From Roseibium polysiphoniae (GTDB lineage Bacteria > Pseudomonadota > Alphaproteobacteria > Rhizobiales > Stappiaceae), in contig NZ_JACYXJ010000006.1 in the NCBI RefSeq assembly GCF_014842925.1, positions 186,001 to 250,000 of the forward strand: a stretch of DNA of 64,000 nucleotides, written 5' to 3'. The position numbers and the translations under genes were made by a program. The notes under the pieces were generated by a model. It made no database searches, was not told the DNA's origin, and saw nothing but the letters and a program-made list of their open reading frames with translations. This document shows positions 47,083 through 55,941 of the stretch, piece by piece (the stretch's first letter is position 1; the number at the start of each line of letters is the position of its first letter).

Positions 47083-48309
47083 TCAAGCGGCCCAGGGCAT
47101 CCGTTCCGCAATCAGGCGCCCCAGCCGGGCGATGCCTTCCTCGATCCTATCCGGCCCACATGACGTGAAGTTGAGCCGCATGCAATTTTGTCCCGATCCA
47201 TCGGCGAAAAATGCATGGCCGGGCACAAAGGCCACCTTCGCGCTTGTCACAGACTGCTCCATGAGGGCACCTGCGTCCATCGCCTCCGGCAATTGCAGCC
47301 AGAGGAACATGCCGCCTTCAGGCCGTCCCCAGGTGACACCGGCGGGCATGTGACGCTCGAGAGCGGCCAGCATGTGATCTCGCCGCTCGCTGTAGACCTT
47401 GCGGATCCTGGTGACCTGTTCCTCGAAACAGCTCATCGCAACCTTCGCCATGACCATCTGGTTGAGCGTCGAGGAATTAAGGTCCGAGGCCTGTTTGATC
47501 AGAACGAGTTTTTGAATAACCGGCGTGGCCGCGCAGACCCAGCCAAGCCGCAGGCCAGGGGACAGAGTCTTGGAAAAGCTGCCGCAATAGATGGTTCTCG
47601 TCGCCTCGATGTCGCCGCAGCGCGCAATGTCCAGTGCCATGAGAGGCGGCAATGCCTCACCATCGAAGCGCAGGGACTGATAGGCTGCATCCTCAATGAC
47701 GGCAATGTCCAGGTCACCAGCGAGATCCAGAATGCCGTTGCGCGCGTCCAGGGTCAGCGTCTCGCCGGTGGGATTGGCAAAGTCAGCGGATGTATAGGCG
47801 AACTTGACGGCACCACCTGCGGCCGCTGCCGTCTCGCGATAGGCCTGCGCCGACATGTTCGCAAAGGGGTCAAGCCGCTGGTAGGCTGGCTCATAGGCGT
47901 TGAAGGCCTGAAGCGCGCCGAGATAGGTCGGCCAACCGACAAGTGCCGTGTCACCAGCCGACAGGAACAGCTTGCCGAGATAATCCACCGCCTGCTGGGC
48001 ACCGGACGTGATGATGATGTTCTCGGCCGAGCAAGGCACACCGATGGCTGCCATCTGGCCGGCGATCCAGTCCCGCAATGGCTTGTAGCCTTCACTGACC
48101 GAATATTGCAGAGCAGTCTGATGGCCACCGTCTGAAAACAGGTCCTCAAAGGCCTGCTTGAAGGCATCTGCCGGAAACAGCGCCGGATCGGGTATGCCAC
48201 CAGCAAAGGAAATCATGTCCGGCTGGTCCAAGAGCTTCAACAGCTCCCGGATTTCCGATGCACCCATCCGCTTGGAGCGGTCGGCGTAGAGGTGAGCCCA
48301 ATCAGTCAT
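47083..48309 (-). CDS. PLP-dependent aminotransferase (MocR/2-aminoadipate type)
   Basis: A 408-residue class I/II aminotransferase from ATG 48309, with AGAGAGAA upstream; the frame opens at 48357. The N terminus MISFAGGIPDP and the PLP-lysine in CGSFSKTLSPGLRLGW (about residue 250) are as in 2-aminoadipate and kynurenine/aromatic aminotransferases without a GntR domain. Amino-donor specificity is not readable. It is the first gene before the ceramidase-like gene. A 19-bp palindrome lies 61 bases upstream of the start. Confidence 0.9.
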   Translation of the reverse strand: MTDWAHLYADRSKRMGASEIRELLKLLDQPDMISFAGGIPDPALFPADAFKQAFEDLFSDGGHQTALQYSVSEGYKPLRDWIAGQMAAIGVPCSAENIIITSGAQQAVDYLGKLFLSAGDTALVGWPTYLGALQAFNAYEPAYQRLDPFANMSAQAYRETAAAAGGAVKFAYTSADFANPTGETLTLDARNGILDLAGDLDIAVIEDAAYQSLRFDGEALPPLMALDIARCGDIEATRTIYCGSFSKTLSPGLRLGWVCAATPVIQKLVLIKQASDLNSSTLNQMVMAKVAMSCFEEQVTRIRKVYSERRDHMLAALERHMPAGVTWGRPEGGMFLWLQLPEAMDAGALMEQSVTSAKVAFVPGHAFFADGSGQNCMRLNFTSCGPDRIEEGIARLGRLIAERMPWAA

Positions 48310-48369
48310 GGCGTTTCTCTCTTGCTGGTCTTTTTTGTTGTCTGAACGATAAATCACGCCAGCAATTAA

Positions 48370-48388
48370 AGGTCAATATTACTGACCT
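48370..48388. promoter_or_regulatory. Palindromic operator candidate before the aminotransferase
   Basis: AGGTCAATATTACTGACCT has perfect 6-base arms with a 7-base AT-rich centre, 61 bases upstream of ATG 48309. It is of the size and shape bound by GntR or Lrp-type regulators; the regulator is not in the window. Confidence 0.45.
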
Positions 48389-48516
48389 ATAATTTATCAT
48401 TATTTCTTCAGATGGCCTCATTTTGGAATATTTGACACAGCTCGCCCCATCTCGCTCTGCCCCTGACTGGCGCCGGGGCGCCGGCTCTACTATGTCTTGG
48501 TCAGAGGAGTTTCCCG

Positions 48517-49074
48517 ATGAACCGTATTGACGAAAGCCGCCCGTTCATTCCGCTCAACATTGCTGTTCTGACGGTGTCGGACACACGAACGCTGGAAGAA
48601 GACCGCTCCGGATCGACGCTCGCCGACCGCATCGAGAAGGCGGGACACAAATTGGCTGACCGGAAGATTGTGGCTGACGATGTTCCGGCGATACAGGCGG
48701 TCGTGCGGGGCTGGATCTCCGACAAGGGCGTCGATGTGGTGATTTCAACCGGCGGCACCGGCTTCACCGGACGCGATGTGACACCGGAGGCCGTCGAGCC
48801 ACTGTTCGAAAAGCGTATGGACGGATTTTCGGAAGTGTTTCACCGGATCTCCTACGACAAGATCGGCACCTCGACCATCCAGTCACGAGCGACCGGCGGC
48901 GTTGCGGGAGCCACCTATATCTTTGCCCTGCCCGGCTCTCCCGGCGCCTGCAAGGACGCCTGGGACGGGATCCTCAAGCTTCAGCTCGACTACCGCCACA
49001 TGCCCTGCAACTTCGTCGAGATCATGCCAAGGCTGGACGAACACCTGAAGCGCGGAAAACTGCAGGAGGCGTAG
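48517..49074 (+). CDS. moaB: Molybdenum cofactor biosynthesis protein B
   Basis: A 185-residue MoaB, related to MogA, that adenylylates molybdopterin. The GGTGFTGRDVTPEA loop, LTVSDTRTLEEDRSG and ALPGSPGACKDAWD are diagnostic. ATG 48517 has AGAGGAG 8 bases upstream. No other moa gene is adjacent. Confidence 0.95.
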   Translation: MNRIDESRPFIPLNIAVLTVSDTRTLEEDRSGSTLADRIEKAGHKLADRKIVADDVPAIQAVVRGWISDKGVDVVISTGGTGFTGRDVTPEAVEPLFEKRMDGFSEVFHRISYDKIGTSTIQSRATGGVAGATYIFALPGSPGACKDAWDGILKLQLDYRHMPCNFVEIMPRLDEHLKRGKLQEA

Positions 49075-49226
49075 AGGCGGGAGATTCAAAAAGACGCCAG
49101 TCCTTGCAGCCAGTTTGGCCTACCCGGAAGACCGATCAGGAACCTTGAGAGCCGCCAAACCACTGATTGTCGCAATTTCGGACTAGGCTCGCCCAAGCAT
49201 CATCCTGCCGATTGGAGAGACAGATC

Positions 49227-50438
49227 ATGAAACGCAAGACTGCCCTTTGGGTATCCGGTCTGATCGTCATCGCAGCTCTCTGTCTCACCTACTTGTTCAT
49301 GACCGGCGAGAATGGTCTCTCGAGACCATCTGCGCCAGAGCGCGCGCTCGACATAACACGCCTGTCTGATGAAAAAGCAGAAAGCCTGGGCTGGCATTCC
49401 GGTCGACTCGATGCCGCCTTGAGCCACGCCGCGACGCTTAGCACCGACAGCTTCATCATCGTTACAAACGATCAGGTGGTCGGCGCATTCGGCAATTTGG
49501 AAAAACCATACGCCACACACTCGATGCGCAAATCGTTCCTCAGCGCGCTCGTCGGCTTGCACCTCGGCTCAGGCCCGGGGCAGATCAACCTGGACGCCAC
49601 GCTGCAGGAACTGAATGTCAGCGACACTCCTGGGCCACTTTCAGCGAAGCAAAGACAAGCAACGGTTCTCAATCTGCTCAAGAGTGTGTCGGGCATCAAT
49701 CATCCGGCTGCGGCCTCGGGAGGGATACAAGCCGACATCGATAAAAGATTGGGCCACGGGGAAAACGAACCCGGCAGGATTTGGGCCTACAACAACTGGG
49801 ACTACAATGCTCTCACCACGATTTTCGAAGACCGCACAGGTCTTGGAATCGCGGAGGCATTTGACAAGGGCGTTGCTCGACCGACGGGCATGGAAGACTT
49901 CAGTGTTGATGCGGTGTCCCATATCCTTGATGCTGATTTATCGATGCATAAGGCTGCGGCGTTTCGCATGTCGGCCCGGGATCTGGTCAGGCTTGGCCAG
50001 CTTTACCTTCACAATGGTCGCGCGGACAATCAACAAGTTCTGCCTGAAAGCTGGATCGACCGCGCAGTTGAGGATTTCACCGAAACGGGGAACGACGGCC
50101 TGAGATGGGCGCATGGATATTTGTGGTGGATTCCCGGCCCTGAAACTGGCCTGCCAGAAGGATCTTTCTGGGCTTGGGGCCTTGGAAATCAAGCTCTCTT
50201 CGTCGTGCCCGAATGGGACACTGTCATCGTTCACCAGTCCGACACGACCGAGTTCTTAAAACGCTTCCTTCCGATGATCGAAGTGGACGGCATGGAAGGC
50301 GAGGCTGCGATTGAACAGCTCATGCTATCGTGCCTTGAGCGTGGCAACCGCGAGAGCGAGTATTGCGTCGAGCATCGCTTTACCACACGGCGCGAGTTCG
50401 ACGAGCTGATGGCGCTTATTGCCAGGGCAAGAATTTAG
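49227..50438 (+). CDS. Serine hydrolase of the beta-lactamase/CubicO family
   Basis: A 403-residue protein with an N-terminal hydrophobic segment (about 6-25, signal or anchor). The S-x-x-K nucleophile motif is HSMRKS (about residue 100) and the Y-x-N motif is in AYNNWDYN; the third motif region (HG-YLWWIPG, then WGLGNQ) is present. Such proteins are penicillin-binding-protein-like peptidases or esterases, and no true beta-lactamase resistance role is implied. ATG 49227 has GGAGAG upstream. The VOC gene begins 16 bases after its stop. Confidence 0.83.
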   Translation: MKRKTALWVSGLIVIAALCLTYLFMTGENGLSRPSAPERALDITRLSDEKAESLGWHSGRLDAALSHAATLSTDSFIIVTNDQVVGAFGNLEKPYATHSMRKSFLSALVGLHLGSGPGQINLDATLQELNVSDTPGPLSAKQRQATVLNLLKSVSGINHPAAASGGIQADIDKRLGHGENEPGRIWAYNNWDYNALTTIFEDRTGLGIAEAFDKGVARPTGMEDFSVDAVSHILDADLSMHKAAAFRMSARDLVRLGQLYLHNGRADNQQVLPESWIDRAVEDFTETGNDGLRWAHGYLWWIPGPETGLPEGSFWAWGLGNQALFVVPEWDTVIVHQSDTTEFLKRFLPMIEVDGMEGEAAIEQLMLSCLERGNRESEYCVEHRFTTRREFDELMALIARARI

Positions 50439-50454
50439 CGAAGGAAAACGCAGC

Positions 50455-50871
50455 ATGATTGCCTACGTCACGGTCGGCGTTGATGACATCATTGGTGCCA
50501 AACGGTTCTATTGTGCGTTCCTGCCAGCTCTAGGTTACGAGCTGGAAGAAGGGCCCGAGGGCCTGAGCTTCGCGCTGCCCGTGCCATCAGGCCAGGCTCC
50601 TTTGCTGCCGGAGTTCTATGTAAAACCAACCTTCGATGGCCGTCCTGCATCCGCTGGAAACGGCACAATGGTCGCCTTTGAGGCTCGCAGCCAAAGCCAG
50701 GTTCGAGACCTTCACGCCGCCGCACTTGCTGCCGGCGGCTTTGACGAAGGGCAGCCGGGTTTTCGTGATGCGTATGGTCCGCGTTTTTACGTTGGCTACC
50801 TGCGTGACCCTCAACGGAACAAGATCGCATTGTTTTCCAGCAACCCAAATGAACCCGGACGCGACGACTAA
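50455..50871 (+). CDS. VOC (glyoxalase/bleomycin resistance) family protein
   Basis: A 138-residue protein from ATG 50455. Two beta-alpha-beta-beta-beta halves are visible: AYVTVGVDDIIGAKRFYCAF at the start and GFRDAYGPRFYVGYLRDPQRNKIAL at the end, a pattern of metal-binding VOC proteins. The ligand is unknown. It probably forms an operon with the serine hydrolase. Confidence 0.85.
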   Translation: MIAYVTVGVDDIIGAKRFYCAFLPALGYELEEGPEGLSFALPVPSGQAPLLPEFYVKPTFDGRPASAGNGTMVAFEARSQSQVRDLHAAALAAGGFDEGQPGFRDAYGPRFYVGYLRDPQRNKIALFSSNPNEPGRDD

Positions 50872-50893
50872 GGCGACTTTGATGCGCGAGCTC

Positions 50894-51123
50894 GCGCTCA
50901 CACCCTAATCCTTCCTGCGTCCCTCCCTCAGCACGATGAAGATTCCGCTGGCGATGATGATGGCGGCGCCGAGGTAAGTGGCGAGATCTGGAATTTCGCG
51001 CCAGAACAGCCAGCCGAGAAGGGTCGCCCAGATGAGCGCGCTGTAATCGAGGGGCGCCAGCACGGTCGCAGGCGCAAGGCGAAAGGCCTGGGTCATGAGG
51101 GTGATGCCTATCGTGCCGAAGAA
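50894..51123 (+). repeat. 230-bp direct repeat, copy 1 (EamA gene 3' end)
   Basis: Matches 53,267-53,496 over 230 bases with 5 substitutions (97.8% identity) and no gap. It begins 11 bases outside the stop codon and ends inside the EamA coding frame. Together the copies flank the permease-LysR cassette, 2,373 bases apart. Confidence 0.92.
50905..51123 (-). pseudogene. Truncated 3' fragment of an EamA/DMT transporter gene
   Basis: The fragment encodes the last two to three membrane segments of the 53,278-54,162 transporter (FFGTIGITLMTQAF to LREGRRK), differing in the last residue (Asp instead of Gly). The upstream part of the gene is absent; the open frame continues into unrelated sequence (51,124-51,162). 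It is a duplication scar, not a working gene. Confidence 0.88.
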
Positions 51124-51213
51124 ATCGTTGGTCTTCTGCAATTTGAACGGAAGTAAGTTCAACAGGTGTAGCCGACTTCGCCCGATGTTTGGGTTAGGAA
51201 ATACCCGGTCAAC

Positions 51214-52266
51214 CTAGACAGCCCACTCGAACACATACCCTGCAGCAAGTGAGCCGAGAACGGCCAGGCAAAGGTATAATAGAAAAGGTTTCAGTTTTAG
51301 GACCGGGGCAATGGCCATAGCCCCCCAGATACTGACAACTCCGCCTGAGATCAAAAAAGCCATGGCCGCGCCTTGGGACATGCCATTGTCGATCAGACCA
51401 CGCGCCAGCGGCAGCGCCGCGTAACCGTCAATGTAGGCCGGAGCGCCAACAAACACGGCCGCGGGTATGGCCCACCATTGCCCCTCCCCGACATATGCCG
51501 CTAACGATCCGGGCGCTAATGCGGCATTGAGCACATACTCCGCGGCGAAGGCTGGCGTTAGGCAGATCAGGATCAGACGTGCCGTGACCCACAACTGCTG
51601 AATAAACGATTTTCGCCGCGCACTGGTCCGCCAAACCCAGGGATCAAACACCTGGGCTCGAGTACATTGCGTGGTGCTCAGCTGCTTGGTTAAACCGCTG
51701 TCCCGAAGCGCGTGAAGGGCCCACGGTCTTTGCGCGAACAAGGCAGTGATCAGACCACCGAACACACCCAAGCCGAAAGCTGCCACCGTTTTCCCGACCG
51801 CAAAGCTCAGGCCAAGCGTGGCCGCCGTCGTTGCCAGCATTGCCGGATCCGTGATCGGTGAGGACAGCCAAAATGCCATGATAGGTGCCAGCGGCACCCC
51901 CGCCGCCAAAAGCCCGGCCATCAATGGCAAAACGGTTACGCCACAAACAGGTGTTATCGCCCCGATCAGAGAGGCCACAAACACGGTGCGTAACGTCCGT
52001 CCCTCAAAAGCCCCTGCGATGTGGCTGTCGGCACCGCTCGCAATGATCCACGCGGCAAGAATGATGCCCGGGACGACGATAGGTGCGACGGCAACCAAGC
52101 CCCAAAATACGAAGAGTGTTGTACGTTCAATATGGTCGGGCCAAACCAGACTGACTCCAACCATCAGAGCAAGACAAGCAGCCCACAGTGCATGTTTCTT
52201 GCCTGCGCTTTTCTTGCCCATTCCCTTCCGGCTTGCTTCATGGCGAGCAACGGTTTGACTGGTCAT
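51214..52266 (-). CDS. Predicted permease (PF03773/DUF318, YraQ/ArsP-like)
   Basis: A 350-residue permease with about eight to ten membrane segments arranged as two related halves. GAITPVCGVTVLPLM and LSSPITDPAM in the first half, and VGAPAYIDGYAALPL with AAMAFLISGG in the second, are the two-fold signature. Members export arsenic compounds, thiols or unknown solutes; the substrate is not readable. ATG 52266 has AAGGAGA upstream. It diverges from the LysR gene, which probably controls it. Both genes lie inside the direct-repeat cassette. Confidence 0.85.
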   Translation of the reverse strand: MTSQTVARHEASRKGMGKKSAGKKHALWAACLALMVGVSLVWPDHIERTTLFVFWGLVAVAPIVVPGIILAAWIIASGADSHIAGAFEGRTLRTVFVASLIGAITPVCGVTVLPLMAGLLAAGVPLAPIMAFWLSSPITDPAMLATTAATLGLSFAVGKTVAAFGLGVFGGLITALFAQRPWALHALRDSGLTKQLSTTQCTRAQVFDPWVWRTSARRKSFIQQLWVTARLILICLTPAFAAEYVLNAALAPGSLAAYVGEGQWWAIPAAVFVGAPAYIDGYAALPLARGLIDNGMSQGAAMAFLISGGVVSIWGAMAIAPVLKLKPFLLYLCLAVLGSLAAGYVFEWAV

Positions 52267-52321
52267 TGGCGTCTCCTTCAGCTTGAAAGCTACCGCCAGA
52301 TCTCCCATACATAAAATAAAT

Positions 52322-52331
52322 AATTCGAATT
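52322..52331. promoter_or_regulatory. Palindrome in the permease-LysR divergent region
   Basis: AATTCGAATT is a perfect 10-bp palindrome 20 bases before the LysR start in the 84-base divergent region. LysR-type regulators usually bind near such sites (T-N11-A dyads) between divergent genes, so this is the best operator candidate. Confidence 0.42.
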
Positions 52332-52350
52332 TCAGCTATTGGAAAATTAA

Positions 52351-53208
52351 ATGGATACTCTGGATAGTGATCTCCTTCGCACCTTTGTCGCGGTCACCCA
52401 AGCAGGAAGCATTTCAGATGGAGCTGCTCGGATTCGCCGATCACAATCGGCCACCAGCCTTCAGATCAAACGCCTCGAAGCGATACTCGGGAAACCCGTT
52501 TTTGACCGGCATGGGCGCGGCGTCGTTCTCAGTGAGACCGGTCGACGCCTGTTACCGATCGCCCAGGAGGTAACCGACCGCCTGGACGCAGCACTGCGCG
52601 ACATCGCCAGAGAGTGCGTGACGGGCAAATTACGGGTCGGCATTCCTGATGACCATGGAAGGGCGAAACTTGCACAGATCATCGCAACCTTCAGCCGCCA
52701 ACACCCTCAGGTCGAACTTGATGTGAGCTGCGCGCTCAGCGCGGTTTTCCCGAACGCTCTTCAAAAGGGCGCACTGGACCTTGCTATCTATGAGGTCAAT
52801 CTACCGGCCGCCAACGAGGAAGTTCTGTTCGAAGACCCGACGTGTTGGGCGGCCTCAAAGAATTCAGCTTTCACGACATGTGAAATCCTCCCCGTGGCCC
52901 TGTTTGATCAAGCCTGCTGGTGGCGGAATGCAGCCATCAGTTCGCTTGAAGAGCGCGGAAAACCCTATCGCATCGTCTATACCAGTCAGAGCGTATCCGG
53001 CGTTGTTGCCGCGGTAGATGCTGGAATTGCCGTCGGGCTCCTGGGGCGATCTTCACTCCATTCGGGCCTTTCAATTGAAAGCGAAAGACTGGGGCTTCAG
53101 ACCTCTCCGACATCCAAACTGGTCATGGCCGCGAGCGGCTTGCCAGAAGATCGTCCTTTGGCGGCGATGAAGTCGGCGATCCGGGCCGCCTTTCAAACTG
53201 TCACCTAA
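52351..53208 (+). CDS. LysR family transcriptional regulator
   Basis: A 285-residue LysR-type regulator. The N-terminal winged helix (about 1-60; LLRTFVAVTQAGSISDGAARI, SQSATSLQIKRLE) is standard, followed by the ligand-binding domain (about 90-280). It is transcribed divergently from the permease gene and presumably regulates it and itself. Codon use is somewhat less GC-rich than the surrounding housekeeping genes, fitting a cassette of other origin. Confidence 0.92.
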   Translation: MDTLDSDLLRTFVAVTQAGSISDGAARIRRSQSATSLQIKRLEAILGKPVFDRHGRGVVLSETGRRLLPIAQEVTDRLDAALRDIARECVTGKLRVGIPDDHGRAKLAQIIATFSRQHPQVELDVSCALSAVFPNALQKGALDLAIYEVNLPAANEEVLFEDPTCWAASKNSAFTTCEILPVALFDQACWWRNAAISSLEERGKPYRIVYTSQSVSGVVAAVDAGIAVGLLGRSSLHSGLSIESERLGLQTSPTSKLVMAASGLPEDRPLAAMKSAIRAAFQTVT

Positions 53209-53266
53209 AAAGCCGTCTGTCGGGAAAACCTTAGCCGGATGCCAGCAAACGGCAGAAAGTCAGATA

Positions 53267-53496
53267 GCGCTCACACCCTACCCCTTCCTGCGTCCCTCCC
53301 TCAGCACGATAAAGATACCGCTGGCGATGATGATGGCGGCGCCGAGGTAAGTGGCGAGATCTGGAATTTCGCGCCAGAACAGCCAGCCGAGAAGGGTCGC
53401 CCAGATGAGCGCGCTGTAATCGAGGGGCGCCAGCACGGTCGCAGGCGCAAGGCGAAAGGCCTGGGTCATGAGCGTGATGCCTATCGTGCCGAAGAA
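53267..53496 (+). repeat. 230-bp direct repeat, copy 2 (within the intact EamA gene)
   Basis: Copy of 50,894-51,123. This copy includes the true 3' end of the intact transporter gene plus 11 bases beyond its stop. Confidence 0.92.
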
Positions 53497-54162
53497 GGCG
53501 ATGGCGACGAAGAGCCAAAGATGTCGAGGCTCAAGATCGACCCAGAAGAAGGGGCAGACCAGAGCGCTGAGCAGCGCGCCCGCGCCGACGAGATAAAGCA
53601 TCAATGTCCAGACGCTCTCGCGTGGATCAACCCAGCGCGCACCGATCATCAGCACCGCATAAAGAACCGCGGTCGCGAGCGGCAGGAGCAGTGCCGGCTG
53701 GAAGCTGCCGCCGCCAGGCCGGACAACGATCAGGACACCCAAGAAACCAACCAGAACGGCACTCCAGCGCCGCCAGCCGACGGTTTCGCGCAGGAGAAAG
53801 GCCGACAGGGCCGTGATGAACAGCGGAGCTGCGAAGACCAGCGCCGTCGCCTCAGCCAGATCGAGAAGCGTGACGCTGGTGAAGAAAAGCGTTGCCGCAG
53901 CCATCCACAAAAGGCCGCGCGCCATATGGGCGCCGAGACTATAGGTCCTCAAAGCGCCCGCTCCGCCCAGGAAGTAGGCTATCAGCGCGGCAAACGGCAG
54001 CGCGATGATGTTGCGCATGAAGAGGATTTGCACGGGCGGATAGGTCTCACCGAGGGTCCTGGCGAGCGCATCATTGACGCAGAGACACGCGACGCCGACG
54101 CACATCATGATGATGCCGGTGGTTGTGCGGGTGGCTGGCACTGCTGCTGCGGCCGTGGTCAT
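53278..54162 (-). CDS. EamA/DMT family transporter
   Basis: A 294-residue drug/metabolite transporter with ten membrane segments in two EamA repeats (RNIIALPFAALIAYF region and LAPATVLAPLDYSALIWATLLG region). Substrate unknown; RhaT/YdcZ-like carriers export amino acids or metabolites. The 3' 230 bases are duplicated 2.4 kb away, on the far side of a permease-LysR cassette. Confidence 0.87.
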   Translation of the reverse strand: MTTAAAAVPATRTTTGIIMMCVGVACLCVNDALARTLGETYPPVQILFMRNIIALPFAALIAYFLGGAGALRTYSLGAHMARGLLWMAAATLFFTSVTLLDLAEATALVFAAPLFITALSAFLLRETVGWRRWSAVLVGFLGVLIVVRPGGGSFQPALLLPLATAVLYAVLMIGARWVDPRESVWTLMLYLVGAGALLSALVCPFFWVDLEPRHLWLFVAIAFFGTIGITLMTQAFRLAPATVLAPLDYSALIWATLLGWLFWREIPDLATYLGAAIIIASGIFIVLREGRRKG

Positions 54163-54361
54163 GGTTTCTCCTCACCTTGCCAACGCTGTGTCAGAGCGTT
54201 GCAGCTTAAAGCTTAGTCATGCCCTGCAATGCACCACAAGCCGACTTACATCCCGAATAGTTCCCTCCCCTGGCGCTCCGCCTCTATTCGTGGTCATTTT
54301 GCTGAAACATCGCGTAGATAGGTCACGGGCTTTATGTGACGCGCTTTCAGTCGGACGGTCC

Positions 54362-55117
54362 ATGCCAGTCTATGATGCCTATGTAATCTGCACCTCTCCG
54401 CGCAGCGGCAGCACACTCTTGTGCAAGCTGCTGTCGGCCACCGGCGTCGCCGGCCGGCCGGGGTCCCATTTTCACGAACCCTCGCTTGACGCCTGGCTTG
54501 ACTATTACGGTCTTGAGAGTGGGCCTTGTGAAATGGAGAACCTCAAAGCGGTGTTTGACGCGGCGCGCGCGAAAGGCAGGGGCGGAACAGACGTCTTCGG
54601 CCTGAGACTGCAGCGACACAGTTTCGATTTCTTTCAGCAAGAGCTGGCCCTCCTCCATCCTGAAGCGCAGAGCGATCGTGGGCGCATGGAGGCGGCCTTC
54701 GGACGGGTGCTCTTTGTCCATCTGACACGGGCCGACAAGCTTGAGCAGGCGATTTCCTTTGTGAAGGCACAGCAGACCGGCCTTTGGCACAAGGCGCCGG
54801 ATGGACGCGAGCTGGAGCGCCTCAGCGCCCCACGCGAGCCGGTCTACGACGGGCCGGCAATCAAGGCGGAGCACGACCGTTATGAGGCTTTCGACCGAGA
54901 CTGGATCGAGTGGTTCGCCGCTCAGGGCGTCGACCCGCTCACCATCACCTATGACACGCTGTCAGAAGACCCACTGCGTGTTCTTGCGGAAGTCCTGACA
55001 AAGTTGGGGCTTGATGGTGATCTTGCGAAAGATGTCGAACTGCCCGTCGCCAAGCTTGCCGATGAGACCAACCGGGACTGGGCAGAGCACTTCCGTCAGG
55101 AATACGCAACCGGTTGA
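54362..55117 (+). CDS. Stf0-type sulfotransferase
   Basis: A 251-residue sulfotransferase of the Stf0 (LPS/trehalose sulfotransferase) family. The 5'-phosphosulfate loop TSPRSGSTLLCKLL is at residues 11-24, followed by GRPGSHFHEP; FVHLTRADKLEQAISF is the second PAPS-binding region. Likely transfers sulfate to an outer-surface carbohydrate. The frame extends to 54,074, but ATG 54362 gives the family start. It converges on the glycosyltransferase gene (6-base gap). Confidence 0.87.
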   Translation: MPVYDAYVICTSPRSGSTLLCKLLSATGVAGRPGSHFHEPSLDAWLDYYGLESGPCEMENLKAVFDAARAKGRGGTDVFGLRLQRHSFDFFQQELALLHPEAQSDRGRMEAAFGRVLFVHLTRADKLEQAISFVKAQQTGLWHKAPDGRELERLSAPREPVYDGPAIKAEHDRYEAFDRDWIEWFAAQGVDPLTITYDTLSEDPLRVLAEVLTKLGLDGDLAKDVELPVAKLADETNRDWAEHFRQEYATG

Positions 55118-55123
55118 AGTGCC

Positions 55124-55828
55124 TCAGCCGTGAAGCTTGAGCAGTGCCTTGGGCGGCAGGCGAAGGGTGTTGACACAGAAGCGGGCGACCGACTTCCGAA
55201 AACCTGAAATCAGGCTGTCAGACTGGCCCGGCTCGGACCCACGGCCAGAACAAACGGCACCGGAGCGCAGGAACACGAGACGCCGGCCGCCAATGCGTTT
55301 AACCAAGTCCAGATCTTCCATCTCCCGAAGGGGCCGATAACCGCCAAGGCTCTGGTAAAAGCGTCTGGAGATCAGCAGGCCCTGGCTGCCGTCCGGCATG
55401 CCCAAGAACCTTGAGCGGACAACGGCCATGAATTCAGACACGCGCGCGCCCATGCCGAAGGCCTCGAACCGCAGCTTGAAGGCAGCAGCTGTCTTGTCAG
55501 CGCTGCCAGCCCGTTCAGCACGCTCAATGAAGTTCTGCACTTCGTGATGCCAGCTGGCTTCAAGAACCGTGTCGGCGGGTAGAAACAGCAGCCATTCGCC
55601 GCGCCGTGAGGCCTGGGCCCCGGCCGCCAATCGCTCGCTGCGTGGTCCCTTGACCTCGCGCCAATCGCAGCCCGCAGCGTCTGCGACGCGTTCGGTGTTG
55701 TCCGAGGATCCGCCGTCAACGACGATCACTTCTCGCACGACGCCCTCGGCGGCCGCTGGAACGAGTGCGGCAAGGCAATGAGCCAGGTCCGCTTCGGAAT
55801 TCAAGGTCGGTACAATCACACTGATCAT
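55124..55828 (-). CDS. Family 2 glycosyltransferase (TIGR04283-like)
   Basis: A 234-residue GT-A glycosyltransferase. MISVIVPTLNSEADL, VIVVDGGSSDNT, LLFLPADT (variant DxD) and GSQGLLISRRFY are typical of the TIGR04283 group, which includes arsenosugar-type enzymes. ATG 55828 is chosen; an upstream ATG at 55858 is also open. The acceptor is unknown. It diverges from the radical SAM gene. Confidence 0.83.
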   Translation of the reverse strand: MISVIVPTLNSEADLAHCLAALVPAAAEGVVREVIVVDGGSSDNTERVADAAGCDWREVKGPRSERLAAGAQASRRGEWLLFLPADTVLEASWHHEVQNFIERAERAGSADKTAAAFKLRFEAFGMGARVSEFMAVVRSRFLGMPDGSQGLLISRRFYQSLGGYRPLREMEDLDLVKRIGGRRLVFLRSGAVCSGRGSEPGQSDSLISGFRKSVARFCVNTLRLPPKALLKLHG

Positions 55829-55941
55829 GACCTTCCTTGTACCGCCTTTTTTTTGCAATGGCGAGGCAAACGCCTTGTTTCACCTCTTGTTTCGATTAAT
55901 GTTCCTATTATGTTCTTATTTCTCGTGATCGGATTCGCACG

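Noticed and set aside
53239-54216. 325-codon plus-strand frame opposite the EamA gene
   Set aside because: Charged, low-complexity translation that mirrors a membrane protein gene; antisense artefact.
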